NCBI GenBank assembly: GCA_028868995.1
Contig: JAGWTH010000033.1
Location: 1-44,694, forward strand
DNA: 44,694 nt
Reading direction: 5' to 3'
Origin: Burkholderiales bacterium
Lineage (GTDB): Bacteria; Pseudomonadota; Gammaproteobacteria; Burkholderiales; Burkholderiaceae_C
Part shown: positions 25,361-36,403 of the stretch, one piece after another
Numbering within the stretch: the stretch's first letter is position 1
How the letters are laid out: each line of letters starts with the position of its first letter
The notes under the pieces: generated by a model
What the model saw: only the letters and a program-made list of their open reading frames with translations
Databases searched by the model: none
Told to the model about the DNA's origin: nothing
Position numbers and translations under genes: made by a program

Positions 25361-25487
25361 TTGGGTACTCCTATTCCTTGCAGTTGCCACTGACTCGTCT
25401 TGTTGGATCGCGTTTCAACGCGGAAGCGGTGGATCGGTGCACCGACATCGCTCCTTTCTCCCGCGCAGTGGCGAGGCACGCGGGGGG

Positions 25488-25555
25488 CCACCGCGGAACC
25501 GGCTTTGCCGGGCCGCTGGTGGCGCCCCCCTGGGGGGGAGGCGACCGGAGGTCGC
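25488..25555. repeat. Composite palindromic element between ftsA and ftsZ
   Basis: Three inverted repeats follow each other. CCACCGCGG...CCGCTGGTGG (25488-25522) has an inner CCGGCTTTGCCGG. The second is a CCCCCC/GGGGGG arm pair (25525-25538). The third is GCGACC-GGA-GGTCGC (25541-25555). Such GC-rich composites look like interspersed intergenic repeats of this bacterial group; that is from memory, not a search. It begins just after the ftsA stop and could act as an mRNA 3'-end structure. Confidence 0.7.
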
Positions 25556-25566
25556 TTCGGGGGGGG

Positions 25567-26796
25567 TCAAAAATTCCCCACGATGAAGTCCTTGATGCGG
25601 CCGAAGGCGGTCTTCACCGACCCGTTCTTCTGCGCCACCTTCGCGCCGCGCACGCGGGCCAGCCGCGCCTCCTCCAGCAGGCCCATGACCGTGGCGGCGC
25701 GCGGCTGCGCCACCATGTCGGCCAGGGCCCCGGTGTACCGGGGGATGCCGCGGCGCACCGGCTTGAGGAAGATGTCCTCGCCCAGCTCCACCATGCCCGG
25801 CATCACCGCGCTGCCGCCGGTGATCACGATGCCCGAGGACAGCACCTCCTCGTAGCCCGACTCGCGCACCACCTGCTGGACCAGCGAGTAGATCTCCTCC
25901 ACCCTCGGCTCGATCACGCCGGCCAGTGCCTGGCGCGAGAGCATGCGCGGGCCGCGGTCGCCCAGGCCCGGCACCTCCACCTGGGTCTCCGGGTCGGCCA
26001 GCAGCTGCTTGGCGCAGCCCGATTCCACCTTGATGTCCTCGGCGTCCTTGGTGGGCGTGCGCAGCGCCATGGCGATGTCGCTGGTGACCAGGTCGCCGGC
26101 GATCGGGATCACGGCGGTGTGGCGGATCGCGCCGCCGGTGAAGATCGCGACGTCGGTGGTGCCGGCGCCGATGTCCACCAGCGCCACGCCCAGCTCCTTC
26201 TCGTCGTCCGACAGCACCGCGCTGCTGGAGGCGAGCGGGTTGAGCAGCAGCTGCTCCACCTCCAGGCCGCAGCGGCGCACGCACTTGATGATGTTCTCGG
26301 CGGCGCTCTGGGCGCCGGTGACGATGTGCACCTTGGCCTCCAGGCGGATGCCGCTCATGCCGATCGGCTCCTTCACGTCCTGGCCGTCGATCACGAACTC
26401 CTGCGGCTCCACCAGCAGCAGCCGCTGGTCGGTGGAGATGTTGATCGCGCGCGCCGTCTCGACCACGCGCGCCACGTCCGCCGGCGTTACCTCGCGGTCC
26501 TTCACCGCCACCATGCCGCTGGAGTTGATGCCGCGGATGTGGCTGCCGGTGATGCCGGTCCAGACGCGGGTGATCTTGCAGTCCGCCATCAGCTCGGCTT
26601 CCTTGAGCGCCTGCTGGATGCTCTGCACCGTGGCGTCGATGTTGACCACCACCCCGCGCTTGAGCCCGTTGGACGGCGCGATGCCCAGGCCGGCGAGCTT
26701 GAGTTCGCCGCCCGGCATCACCTCCGCCACGACCGCCATCACCTTGGCCGTGCCGATGTCGAGTCCGACGACGAGATCCTTGTAGTCCTTGGCCAT
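25567..26796 (-). CDS. ftsA: Cell division protein FtsA
   Basis: This actin-like ATPase anchors FtsZ to the membrane and recruits later division proteins. It has 409 aa. The phosphate-1 motif VVGLDIGTAKVMAVV is at the N-terminus, followed by the 1C-domain region, the phosphate-2 motif ALVDIGAGTTDVAIF, and GIVITGGSAVMPGM. The C-terminus (KTAFGRIKDFIVGNF) is the amphipathic membrane-targeting helix. The ATG at 26796 is 13 nt after the ftsQ stop. Confidence 0.98.
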   Translation of the reverse strand: MAKDYKDLVVGLDIGTAKVMAVVAEVMPGGELKLAGLGIAPSNGLKRGVVVNIDATVQSIQQALKEAELMADCKITRVWTGITGSHIRGINSSGMVAVKDREVTPADVARVVETARAINISTDQRLLLVEPQEFVIDGQDVKEPIGMSGIRLEAKVHIVTGAQSAAENIIKCVRRCGLEVEQLLLNPLASSSAVLSDDEKELGVALVDIGAGTTDVAIFTGGAIRHTAVIPIAGDLVTSDIAMALRTPTKDAEDIKVESGCAKQLLADPETQVEVPGLGDRGPRMLSRQALAGVIEPRVEEIYSLVQQVVRESGYEEVLSSGIVITGGSAVMPGMVELGEDIFLKPVRRGIPRYTGALADMVAQPRAATVMGLLEEARLARVRGAKVAQKNGSVKTAFGRIKDFIVGNF

Positions 26797-26809
26797 GACC
26801 GTTCGTTCC

Positions 26810-27594
26810 TCAGTTCCTCTGCGTTCCCGTGTCCTTGGTGGTCACGCCCCTCAGCTTCACCGCGTAGCCGTCCGTGTGCCGCAGGTCCGCGGTCACCAGG
26901 GCCTCGGGCTTGCGTCCGTACTTGGCCGTCACCTGCGTCAGCGTGTCGGCGAAGCGCTGGCTGCGCGCCAGCACCTCGTCGTCGGTGCCCCGCCCCAGTT
27001 CCACCCGGGCCCCGCTGTCCAGCGTGAGCGTCCAGCCGCCGCGGCCGCTGAGCACCAGCTGGGCGATGCCCAGGTCCAACTTCTCCATCATCGGCTTGAG
27101 CGCCCGGTACATCGCCAGCACCTGCGCGGCCGAGCCATCGGGGCCGTCCAGGTGCGGCAGGTCCTCCTGGTCCACGTCGCCCGGGTTGGCCACGAACACC
27201 TCGCCGTGGGTGTTCACCAGCGCCGAGTCGGAGTCCGTGCCCCAGAAGGCCTCGGCCTCGTGCTCCTGCAGCCGCACGCGCAGCCGGTTGGGGAACTGGC
27301 GCTGCACCACCGCGCGGCGCACCCAGGGCACGGCCTCGAAGGCCTCGCGCGTCTTGCGCAGGTCCACCGTGAAGAAGTTGCCGCGCAGCCGGGGCAGCAC
27401 GTTGGCGCGCAGCGTGGCCACGCTGTTGTGCGCGACGTCGCCCTGCACCACGATGCCGCGGATGGCGAACACCGGGTTGCGCAGCACCCACCAGCCGAGC
27501 GCCGCCACCAGCAGCGCGGCGCAGGCCGCGAACAGGACCGTGGCGGTCGCGTTCATCAGCCTGACGTCCGGCGGCAGCGGCAGCGCCTGTTGCT

Positions 27595-27598
<4 letters not shown>
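26810..27598 (-). CDS. ftsQ: Cell division protein FtsQ
   Basis: This bitopic inner-membrane protein links early and late divisome proteins through FtsB/FtsL. It has 262 aa: a short cytoplasmic N-terminus, a membrane segment (about residues 17-37), a POTRA domain that begins with [21 protein letters not shown], and a beta domain with [28 protein letters not shown] (in two parts). The ATG at 27598 overlaps the ddl stop by 4 nt (ATGA). The C-terminal tail after about residue 235 is polar and likely flexible. Confidence 0.97.
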
Positions 27599-28571
<973 letters not shown>

Positions 28572-28575
<4 letters not shown>

Positions 28576-29984
28576 GCCCGGCCTCCCTGCTCCACCAGTT
28601 TCGCCGGCACACCGCCGATCGAGCCGGCGCCCATGCACATCACGACGTCGCCGTCGCGCACCGTGTCCAGGATGGCCCGGGGCATGTCGGCGATGTCGGC
28701 CACGAACTGCGGCTCCACCCTGCCCGCCACGCGCACGGCGCGCGCCAGCGAGCGGCCGTCGGCGGCCACGATCGGCTCCTCGCCGGCCGCGTACACCTCC
28801 GCCAGCAGCACCGCGTCGGCCTGGCCCAGCACCTGGACGAAGTCCTCGAAGCAGTCGCGGGTGCGGGTGTAGCGGTGCGGCTGGAAGGCCAGCACGATGC
28901 GATGTCCGGGGAAGGCCCCGCGCGCCGCCGCCAGCGTCGCCCGCATCTCCACCGGATGGTGGCCGTAGTCCTCGATGACCGTGAACTTCCCGCCGCCCTG
29001 CGCCGCGGGCACGGGCAGTTCGCCGTAGCTCTGGAAGCGCCGTCCGACGCCGCGGAATTCGGCCAGCGCCTTCAGCACCGCGGCATCGGGGACGTTGAGT
29101 TCCACCGCCACGGCGATCGCCGCCAGCGCATTCAGCACGTTGTGCAGGCCCGCGAGGTTCAGCTTCACCTGCAGGTCGGGCAGGGTCACGCCGTTGCGCC
29201 GCTGCACCGTGAAGTGCATCTGGGGACCGACCGCCTTCACGTCCACGGCGCGCACTTGCGCCTCCTCGCCGAACCCGTAGCTGGTGACCGGGCACTGCAC
29301 GTCGGGGAGGATGGAGCACACGGCGGCATCGTCCACGCACAGGATCGCCGTGCCGTAGAAAGGCATGCGGTGCAGGAAGTCGAGGAAGGCCCGCTTCAGG
29401 CGGCTGAAGTCGTGGCCGTAGGTGTCCATGTGGTCGGCGTCGATGTTGGTGACGACCGCCATCACGGGCAGCAGGTTCAGGAAGGACGCGTCCGACTCGT
29501 CCGCCTCCACCACGATGTAGTCGCCCGAGCCCAGCTTGGCGTTGGCGCCGGCGCTGTTCAGGCGCCCGCCGATCACGAAGGTCGGGTCCAGGCCGCCTTC
29601 GGCCAGCACGCTCGCCACCAGGCTGGTGGTCGTGGTCTTGCCGTGCGTGCCGGCGATGGCGACGCCCTGCTTCAGCCGCATCAGCTCCGCCAGCATCATG
29701 GCGCGCGGCACGATCGGGACCTTGCGCTGGCGCGCGGCCACGACCTCGGGGTTGTCGCCCTGCACGGCGGTGGAGGTCACCACCGCGTCGGCGCCCTCCA
29801 CGTTGGCGGCCGCGTGGCCGACGAAGGTGCGGATGCCCAAACCGGCCAGCCGGCGCAGGGTGGCGCTGTCGGCGATGTCGGAGCCGGAGATCTGGTAGCC
29901 GAGGTTGCGCAGGACTTCGGCGATGCCGGACATGCCGGCCCCCCCTATTCCGACGAAATGAATATGCTTGATCGCGTGTTTCAT
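28572..29984 (-). CDS. murC: UDP-N-acetylmuramate-L-alanine ligase
   Basis: MurC adds L-Ala to UDP-MurNAc, the first amino acid of the stem peptide. It has 470 aa. The N-terminal UDP-binding motif [17 protein letters not shown] is followed by the ATP-binding loop GTHGKTTT (112-119), then [12 protein letters not shown] and the [14 protein letters not shown] region. The [11 protein letters not shown] segment with its preceding YGHH is typical of the C-terminal domain. Its start overlaps the murG stop by 4 nt and its stop overlaps ddl by 4 nt. Confidence 0.98.
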
Positions 29985-31135
29985 CTTGCGAGAGCCTCGC
30001 AGGCGGCGACCACCTGTTCGGTCGCCTGGGTCTTGGCCAGCTTGCGGGCCGCCACGGCGCGCGCGAGCAGTTCCTCGCGCTGGAGCGTGATCAGCATGGT
30101 GGCCAGCTTGTCGGGGGTGAGCTCGGCCTGCGGCACGAGCCAGCCGCCGCCGGCGTCCACCAGGAACCGCGCATTGGTGGTCTGGTGGTCGTCGACAGCG
30201 AAGGGAAAGGGGACGAACAGCGCCGGCGCGCCCACCGCGGCGATCTCGGTGACCGTACTCGCGCCGGCGCGGCAGATCACCAGGTCGGCCTCGGCAACGG
30301 CGCTGGCGGTGTCCTCGATGAAGGGCGTGAGCTCGGCGTGGACGCCGGCCTTCAGGTAATTGGCGCGCAGCTCGTCGATCTGCCTGGCGCCGCTCTGGTG
30401 CAGCACCTGCGGCCGCTGGTTCGCGGGAATCCGCGCCAGCGCCTGCGGCACGATCTCGTTGAGGGCCTTCGCCCCCAGGCTGCCGCCCACGACCAGCAGC
30501 TTCAGCGGTCCGCCGCGGCCGGCGAAGCGCTGCTCGGGCGCGGGCTGGCGCAGGAAGGCCTCGCGCAGCGGGTTGCCCACCCACTCGGCCTTCTCCAGCA
30601 CCCGCGGGAAGGCGCTGTAGACACGGGCGGCCACGCGCGCCAGCACCCTGTTCGCCAGGCCGGCCACCGAGTTCTGCTCGTGCAGCACGAGGGGGCGGCG
30701 CAGCAGCACGCTGACGAGGCCGCCGGGGAAGGTGATGTAGCCGCCCAGGCCCACCACCACGTCGGGCCGCACCCGGCGCACGACCCGCAGGCTCTGCCAG
30801 CAGGCGCGCAGCAGCTTGAACGGCAGCACGAGCAGGGTCTTCACGCCCTTGCCCCGCACGCCGCCGAAGGCGACGGTCTCCAGCGGGAAGCCGCGCGGCG
30901 GCACCAGCTGGCTTTCCATGCTGTCCGGCGCGCCCAGCCAGTGCACGCGCCAGCCGCGCGCGCGCAGGGCCTCGGCCACGGCCAGCCCCGGGAAGATGTG
31001 CCCCCCCGTTCCGCCCGCCATCACCAACGCTGTCGCTCTTGGCGCTGGCCGCTTGGCCGGGCTGGGCTCCCCCCCACCCCGACCCTCCCCCTCGAGGGGG
31101 AGGGCTTCATTGCGGACGGAAAGCACGAAGCTCAT
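29981..31135 (-). CDS. murG: Undecaprenyldiphospho-muramoylpentapeptide beta-N-acetylglucosaminyltransferase
   Basis: MurG adds GlcNAc to lipid I to give lipid II at the cytoplasmic face of the membrane. The predicted protein has 384 aa. The core starts with [19 protein letters not shown] at residue 39, followed by [36 protein letters not shown] and [26 protein letters not shown] (in two parts). Usual family members start just before GGTGGH. Here about 35 extra residues are encoded, partly by a perfect 22-bp palindrome. The ATG at 31135 overlaps the ftsW stop (ATGA) like the neighbouring junctions, which supports it. A later start near the core cannot be excluded. Confidence 0.95.
   Translation of the reverse strand: MSFVLSVRNEALPLEGEGRGGGEPSPAKRPAPRATALVMAGGTGGHIFPGLAVAEALRARGWRVHWLGAPDSMESQLVPPRGFPLETVAFGGVRGKGVKTLLVLPFKLLRACWQSLRVVRRVRPDVVVGLGGYITFPGGLVSVLLRRPLVLHEQNSVAGLANRVLARVAARVYSAFPRVLEKAEWVGNPLREAFLRQPAPEQRFAGRGGPLKLLVVGGSLGAKALNEIVPQALARIPANQRPQVLHQSGARQIDELRANYLKAGVHAELTPFIEDTASAVAEADLVICRAGASTVTEIAAVGAPALFVPFPFAVDDHQTTNARFLVDAGGGWLVPQAELTPDKLATMLITLQREELLARAVAARKLAKTQATEQVVAACEALAR
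31083..31104. repeat. Perfect 22-bp palindrome inside the murG 5' coding region
   Basis: The arms CCCTCCCCCTC and GAGGGGGAGGG form a loop-free perfect inverted repeat, followed on the minus strand by TCGGGGTGGGGGG. This resembles widespread GC-rich intergenic repeats of the type CCCTC...GAGGG. Here it is read in frame, giving residues such as [11 protein letters not shown] near the MurG N-terminus. Confidence 0.8.
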
Positions 31136-32334
31136 GAGCGGCCCCCGCGCATCAGGAGGCGGTTCTCGTAGTCGACGCGCAGCACCAGCGCGATCGACAC
31201 GACGTTCATGAGTACCGCCGAGCCGCCGTAGCTCATGAGCGGCAGGGTCAGGCCCTTGGTCGGCAGCGCCCCCAGGTTCACGCCCATGTTGATGAAGGCC
31301 TGGAAGCCGATCCACAGGCCGACACCCTGCGCCACCAGGCCGGCGAACACGCGGTCCAGCGCGATCGCCTGGCGGCCGATGTGCATGATCCGGCGCGTCA
31401 TCCAGAGGAACAGGCCGATCAGCGCCAGCACGCCGACCAGGCCGAACTCCTCGCCGATCACGGCCAGCAGGAAGTCGGTGTGCGCCTCCGGCAGCCAGTG
31501 CAGCTTCTCGACGCTGCCGCCCAGCCCCACGCCGAAGATCTCGCCGCGGCCGATCGCGATCAGCGAATGCGACAGCTGGTAGCCCTTGCCCAGCGTGTAC
31601 TTCTCGTTCCAGGGATCGAGGTAGGCGAAGATGCGCTCGCGCCGCCAGTCCGACAGGGCGATCATCAGCACGAAGGCCACCACCATCACCAGCGCGATCA
31701 GGAAGAACATGCGCGCGTTGACGCCGCCCAGGAACAGGATGCCCATGGCGATCACCGCGATCACCATGAAGGCGCCCATGTCGGGCTCGGCCAGCAGCAG
31801 CACGCCGACCACGGCGACGGCGGCCGCCATGGGCAGCACGGCGCGGAAGAAGCGTTCCTTCACCTCCATCTTGCGCACCATGTAGTTGGCCGCGTAGAGC
31901 AGCACCGAGACCTTGGCGAGCTCGGAGGGCTGGAAGGAGATCGGGCCCAGGCCGATCCAGCGGTGCGCCCCGTTGACGCCCTTGCCCACGTGCGGGATCA
32001 GCACGGCGACCAGCAGCAGCAGCGAGGCGACGAACAGCCAGGGGGCGACGCGCTCCCAGGTCTCGATCTTCACCTGGAAGGTCAGCAGCCCGACGACGAA
32101 GGACAGCGCCAGGAACAGCGCCTGGCGGGTGAGGAAGTAGGTCTGGCCGTAGGCGCCGAAGCGCGGGTTGTCCGACAGCGCGATGGACGCCGAGTAGACC
32201 ATGACCAGGCCCCAGGCGAGCAGGCCCACGGTCACCCACAGCAGCGCCGGGTCGAAGGCATGGACCGGCGAGCCGCTGCGCCCGGGCATCGCCGCGCGCC
32301 GCGTCCAGCCGGAGAAGACGCCCGCCAGGTTCAT
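31132..32334 (-). CDS. ftsW: Septal peptidoglycan glycosyltransferase FtsW
   Basis: This SEDS-family polymerase partners FtsI at the septum. It has 400 aa with about ten hydrophobic segments. Signatures are [35 protein letters not shown] (20 residues), [32 protein letters not shown] and [15 protein letters not shown] 25-residue polar N-terminus precedes the first helix. It has 4-nt ATGA overlaps with murD upstream and murG downstream. It is paralogous to rodA at 11912-13066. Confidence 0.98.
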   Translation of the reverse strand: MNLAGVFSGWTRRAAMPGRSGSPVHAFDPALLWVTVGLLAWGLVMVYSASIALSDNPRFGAYGQTYFLTRQALFLALSFVVGLLTFQVKIETWERVAPWLFVASLLLLVAVLIPHVGKGVNGAHRWIGLGPISFQPSELAKVSVLLYAANYMVRKMEVKERFFRAVLPMAAAVAVVGVLLLAEPDMGAFMVIAVIAMGILFLGGVNARMFFLIALVMVVAFVLMIALSDWRRERIFAYLDPWNEKYTLGKGYQLSHSLIAIGRGEIFGVGLGGSVEKLHWLPEAHTDFLLAVIGEEFGLVGVLALIGLFLWMTRRIMHIGRQAIALDRVFAGLVAQGVGLWIGFQAFINMGVNLGALPTKGLTLPLMSYGGSAVLMNVVSIALVLRVDYENRLLMRGGRS

Positions 32335-33845
32335 GCCTCGCCCCCCTGCAGCATCCCGCCGGCCTCGTCGGCCACGGCCTGCACCGCGGCGCGAAACACC
32401 TCGGCGCGGTGCGGGTAGTTGCGGAACATGTCGAAGCTGGCGCAGGCGGGCGACATCAGCACCGCGTCGCCCGCGTGGGCGCGCTGGGTCGCGAGCTTCA
32501 CCGCCTCCTCCATGGAACCGGCGTCGACCAGCGGCACGCCGGTGCCTTCGAGCACGGCGCGGATGCGCGGGCCGTCGCGGCCGATCAGCACGGCCGCGCG
32601 GGCGAAGCGCGCCACCGGGTCGGCCAGCGGCGAGAAGTCCTGGCCCTTGCCGTCGCCGCCCAGGATCACGACCAGCTTGCGCTCGGCGCCCAGGCCCTGC
32701 AGCGCCGCGACGGTGGCGCCCACGTTGGTGCCCTTGCTGTCGTCGAAGTACTCGACCTCGCCCACGATGCCCACCGGCTCGACCCGGTGCGGCTCGCCGC
32801 GGTATTCGCGCAGGCCGTACAGCATGGGGGCGAGCTGGCAGCCGGCGGCGGTCGCCAGCGCCAGGGCGGCCAGCGCGTTGATCGCGTTATGGCGGCCGCG
32901 GATGCGCAGCGCGTCGGCCGGCATCAGGCGCTGCAGGTGGATCTCCTCTTCCTCCTGCCGGCGCCGCTTCTCGGTCTCGTCCGCCTCGTGGGCGCGCACC
33001 AGCCAGGCCATGCCGTGCACGACCTCGATGCCGAAGTCGCCCGGGCGCCTGGGCAGGTCGCCGCCGAAGGTGACGTGCCCGCGCTGCTCGTACTTGCCGC
33101 CCTTCAAGCGCACGGGCTCGGGCAGCATCTTCATCACGACGGGATCCTCGCGGTTGAGGATCATCACCCCCGCCTGGCCGAAGATGCGGGCCTTGGCCGC
33201 GGCATAGGCCTCCATGCTGCCGTGCCAGTCAAGGTGGTCCTGGGTCACGTTCAGCACCGCGGCGGCGGTCGGCTCGAAGCCGGTGACGCCTTCGAGCTGG
33301 AAGCTGGACAGCTCCAGCACCCAGACCTGGGGCAGCGTGCCCGCCGCGCGCCTGTCCGCGAGGGTGTCCAGAAGCGTCGGGCCGATGTTGCCGGCCACGG
33401 CCACCGTCCTGCCGGCCCGCTCGACCAGCTGGCCGGTGAGCGCGGTGACGGTGGTCTTACCGTTGGTGCCGGTCACGGCCAGCACGGCGGGGCTGTAGCC
33501 ATCGGCCTGCTTCAGGGCCGCGAGGGCGTCGCGGAACAGGTCCAGTTCGCCGCCGAAGCGCACGCCGCGCTCGCGCGCGGCCTGCTCCACCGGCGCCACC
33601 TGCTGCGGAGACAGCCCCGGGCTGCGCAGCACCAGCTGCTGCCCCTCGACCAGGCCGGCGCCGAAAGGACCGGCGACGAACTGCACCTGCGGCAGCTCGT
33701 CGCGCAGCTGCGGCAGCTGCGGCGGCGCCTCGCGCGTGTCGGCGACGGTGACCCGGGCGCCCGCCTGCGCGCACCAGCGCGCCATGGCCAGCCCGGAGGC
33801 GCCGCAGCCGAGGACGAGGACGGATCGGTCGCGCAGTTCTTCCAT
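32331..33845 (-). CDS. murD: UDP-N-acetylmuramoyl-L-alanine-D-glutamate ligase
   Basis: MurD adds D-Glu to UDP-MurNAc-L-Ala. It has 504 aa, longer than E. coli MurD (438). The N-terminus has [16 protein letters not shown], the ATP loop TGTNGKTT is at 125-132, and [20 protein letters not shown] and [11 protein letters not shown] are present. The extra length comes mostly from a charged insert ([17 protein letters not shown]) in the central region before [13 protein letters not shown]. Its ATG shares one base with the mraY stop (TGATG) and its stop overlaps ftsW by 4 nt. Confidence 0.97.
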   Translation of the reverse strand: MEELRDRSVLVLGCGASGLAMARWCAQAGARVTVADTREAPPQLPQLRDELPQVQFVAGPFGAGLVEGQQLVLRSPGLSPQQVAPVEQAARERGVRFGGELDLFRDALAALKQADGYSPAVLAVTGTNGKTTVTALTGQLVERAGRTVAVAGNIGPTLLDTLADRRAAGTLPQVWVLELSSFQLEGVTGFEPTAAAVLNVTQDHLDWHGSMEAYAAAKARIFGQAGVMILNREDPVVMKMLPEPVRLKGGKYEQRGHVTFGGDLPRRPGDFGIEVVHGMAWLVRAHEADETEKRRRQEEEEIHLQRLMPADALRIRGRHNAINALAALALATAAGCQLAPMLYGLREYRGEPHRVEPVGIVGEVEYFDDSKGTNVGATVAALQGLGAERKLVVILGGDGKGQDFSPLADPVARFARAAVLIGRDGPRIRAVLEGTGVPLVDAGSMEEAVKLATQRAHAGDAVLMSPACASFDMFRNYPHRAEVFRAAVQAVADEAGGMLQGGEA

Positions 33846-35023
33846 CACCGCAGCTTCAACGTGGACAGGCCGATGAGGCACAGCAGCATCGTGATGATCC
33901 AGAAGCGGATCACGACCTGCGTCTCCTTCCAGCCGGCCTTCTCGAAATGGTGGTGCAGCGGCGCCATCAGCAGGATGCGCCGGCCCTGGCCGTAGCGGCG
34001 CTTGGTGTACTTGAAGTACAGGACCTGCACCATCACCGACACCGCTTCCACCACGAAGATTCCGCCCATGATGGCCAGCACGATCTCCTGGCGCACGATC
34101 ACGGCGATGGTGCCCAGCGCCCCGCCCAGCGCCAGCGCGCCGACGTCGCCCATGAACACCTCGGCCGGGTGGGCGTTGAACCACAGGAAGGCCAGCCCCG
34201 CGCCCGCCGTGGCGGCGCAGAAGACCAGCAGCTCGCCCGCGCCGGGGATGTAGGGCAGCAGCAGGTAGCGGGCGTAGTTGAAGTTGCCGGTCACGTAGGC
34301 GAACACGCCCAGCGCGGAGCCGACCATCACCACCGGCATGATCGCCAGGCCGTCCAGGCCGTCGGTGAGGTTGACCGCGTTGCTGGAACCGACGATCACG
34401 ACGTAGGTCAGGATCACGAAGCCGAACACCCCCAGCGGATAGGTCACCTCCTTGAAGAAGGGCACCAGCAGGCCGGCCTTGGGCGGCAGGTTGACGTCGA
34501 AGCCCGACTTCACCCAGGTGAGGAACAGTTCCAGCACGCGGGCGTTGGAGCTCTCGGAGATGCTGAAGACGAGGTACAGGGCGGCGACCAGGCCGATGAC
34601 CGACTGCCAGAAGTACTTCTCGCGCGAGCGCATGCCTTCCGGGTCCTTGTTCACGACCTTGCGCCAGTCGTCCACCCAGCCGATGGCGCCGAAGCCCAGC
34701 GTCACCAGCATCACGATCCAGACGAAGCGGTTGGTCCAGTCGAACCACAGCAGGGTGGACAGCCCGATCGAGAGCAGGATCAGCACGCCGCCCATGGTCG
34801 GCGTGCCGCTTTTCTGCAGGTGCGTCTGCATCGCGTACTCGCGCACCGGCTGGCCGATCTTCAGCTCCGTCAGCCGGCGGATCACCCAGGGCCCCAGGAG
34901 GATGCCGATCAGCAGGGCGGTCATGGCGGCCATCACGGCGCGGAAGCTGAGGTACTGGAAGACACGGAAGAAGCCGAACTCGTGACCGTGGCTCTGCATC
35001 CAGGCGGCGAGGCTAACGAGCAT
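33845..35023 (-). CDS. mraY: Phospho-N-acetylmuramoyl-pentapeptide transferase
   Basis: MraY transfers phospho-MurNAc-pentapeptide to undecaprenyl phosphate to form lipid I in the inner membrane. It has 392 aa with about ten hydrophobic segments. Signatures are [13 protein letters not shown], the Asp pair in [35 protein letters not shown] and the His-rich [12 protein letters not shown]. The start lies 11 nt inside the 3' end of murF, the longest overlap in the cluster, and GGAGGGT upstream of the ATG gives a ribosome binding site within murF. Confidence 0.98.
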   Translation of the reverse strand: MLVSLAAWMQSHGHEFGFFRVFQYLSFRAVMAAMTALLIGILLGPWVIRRLTELKIGQPVREYAMQTHLQKSGTPTMGGVLILLSIGLSTLLWFDWTNRFVWIVMLVTLGFGAIGWVDDWRKVVNKDPEGMRSREKYFWQSVIGLVAALYLVFSISESSNARVLELFLTWVKSGFDVNLPPKAGLLVPFFKEVTYPLGVFGFVILTYVVIVGSSNAVNLTDGLDGLAIMPVVMVGSALGVFAYVTGNFNYARYLLLPYIPGAGELLVFCAATAGAGLAFLWFNAHPAEVFMGDVGALALGGALGTIAVIVRQEIVLAIMGGIFVVEAVSVMVQVLYFKYTKRRYGQGRRILLMAPLHHHFEKAGWKETQVVIRFWIITMLLCLIGLSTLKLR

Positions 35024-36398
35024 CGGGACCCTCCTTGGCTTGTTCTTGTGCGGCGCGGGCGGCGATGGCCTCGACCACCCGTTCCATCTTCATGAAGCGC
35101 GAACCCTTGACCAGCACGCTCTCGCTGCGCTCCAGCGCCTGCAGCACGGCGGCGTTGAGCGCCTCGACGTCGGCGAAATGGCGTCCCCGCATGGCCTGGG
35201 CCTGCTCGCCCAGCGTGAACAGCTGCTCGATGCCGCGCTCGCGCGCATAGGCGCCCACCTCCGCATGGAAGGCGGGACCCTGGTCGCCCACCTCGCCCAT
35301 GTCGCCCAGCACCAGCAGGCGCGGGCCGGGCAGCTCGGCCAGCACGTCGATGGCGGCGCGCATCGAGTCGGGATTGGCGTTGTAGCTGTCGTCCACCAGG
35401 GTCAGCGTGCGGCCGGCGATGCGCACGGCCAGGGCCCGCGAGCGGCCCTTGACCGGCTCGAAGCCCTCCAGGCCGCGCACCACCGCGTCCAGCGGCGCGC
35501 CGGCGGCCAGCGCGCAGGCCGCGGCGGCCAGCGCGTTGCGCACGTTGTGGCGGCCGGCGATATGGAGTCGGAACTGCATCGGACCGGCAGGCGTGCGCGC
35601 CTGCACTTGCCAATGCCCCTGTTGCCATTCAGACCCGGCCAGAAAGAGGTCGGCGCCGCTCTCGCGCGCGTCGCCGAAAGTGAGGCAGGCCCGCGCCTGC
35701 GCGAGCCCCGTCCACAGCATCGTGTAGGCGTCGCCGGCGGGGAACACCGCGACCCCGTTGCGCGGCAGGGCCGCGAACACGCTGCCGTTCTCCCGCGCCA
35801 CGGCTTCCACCGTGGCCATGAACTCCTGGTGCTCGCGCTGGGCGTTGTTGACCAGCGCCACCGTGGGTTCGGCGATCCTGGCGAGATGGTCGATCTCGCC
35901 GGGGTGGTTCATGCCCAGCTCCACCACGCCGACGCGGTGGGCGCCGGTGAGGCGCAGCAGCGTCAGCGGCAGGCCGATCTCGTTGTTCAGGTTGCCCTGC
36001 GTGGCCAGGTGGTGCTTCGGCTGCCAGGCCTTCAGGATGGACGCGATCATCTGCGTCACCGTGGTCTTGCCGTTGCTGCCGGTCACCGCGATCAGCGGCA
36101 GGCGATAGCGCCGGCGCCAGGCGTTGGCCAGCCGGCCCAGCGCCAGCTTGCTGTCCTCGACCTCGATGCCGGGCATGCCGGGCGGCAGCCGGCCCGGCTG
36201 CGCGATGGCGGCCACGGCGCCCCGCTCGCGCGCATCGGCCAGGAAATCGTTGGCGTCGAAGCGCTCGCCCTTCAGCGCGACGAACAGGTCGCCCGCCTCG
36301 AGGCTGCGGGTGTCGCTGTGCACGCGGCTCACCTGCACCTCGCCGTCGCCCACGAGCCGGCCGCCGATCCAGTCGGCCGCGTCGCGGAGCTTGAACAT
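35013..36398 (-). CDS. murF: UDP-N-acetylmuramoyl-tripeptide-D-alanyl-D-alanine ligase
   Basis: MurF adds D-Ala-D-Ala to complete the pentapeptide. It has 461 aa. The N-terminal substrate domain has [20 protein letters not shown], the ATP loop TGSNGKTT is at 106-113, and [19 protein letters not shown] and [19 protein letters not shown] are typical. The ATG at 36398 is 5 nt after the murE stop. The last codons carry the mraY ribosome binding site. Confidence 0.98.
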   Translation of the reverse strand: MFKLRDAADWIGGRLVGDGEVQVSRVHSDTRSLEAGDLFVALKGERFDANDFLADARERGAVAAIAQPGRLPPGMPGIEVEDSKLALGRLANAWRRRYRLPLIAVTGSNGKTTVTQMIASILKAWQPKHHLATQGNLNNEIGLPLTLLRLTGAHRVGVVELGMNHPGEIDHLARIAEPTVALVNNAQREHQEFMATVEAVARENGSVFAALPRNGVAVFPAGDAYTMLWTGLAQARACLTFGDARESGADLFLAGSEWQQGHWQVQARTPAGPMQFRLHIAGRHNVRNALAAAACALAAGAPLDAVVRGLEGFEPVKGRSRALAVRIAGRTLTLVDDSYNANPDSMRAAIDVLAELPGPRLLVLGDMGEVGDQGPAFHAEVGAYARERGIEQLFTLGEQAQAMRGRHFADVEALNAAVLQALERSESVLVKGSRFMKMERVVEAIAARAAQEQAKEGPDAR

Positions 36399-36403
36399 GT
36401 GGT

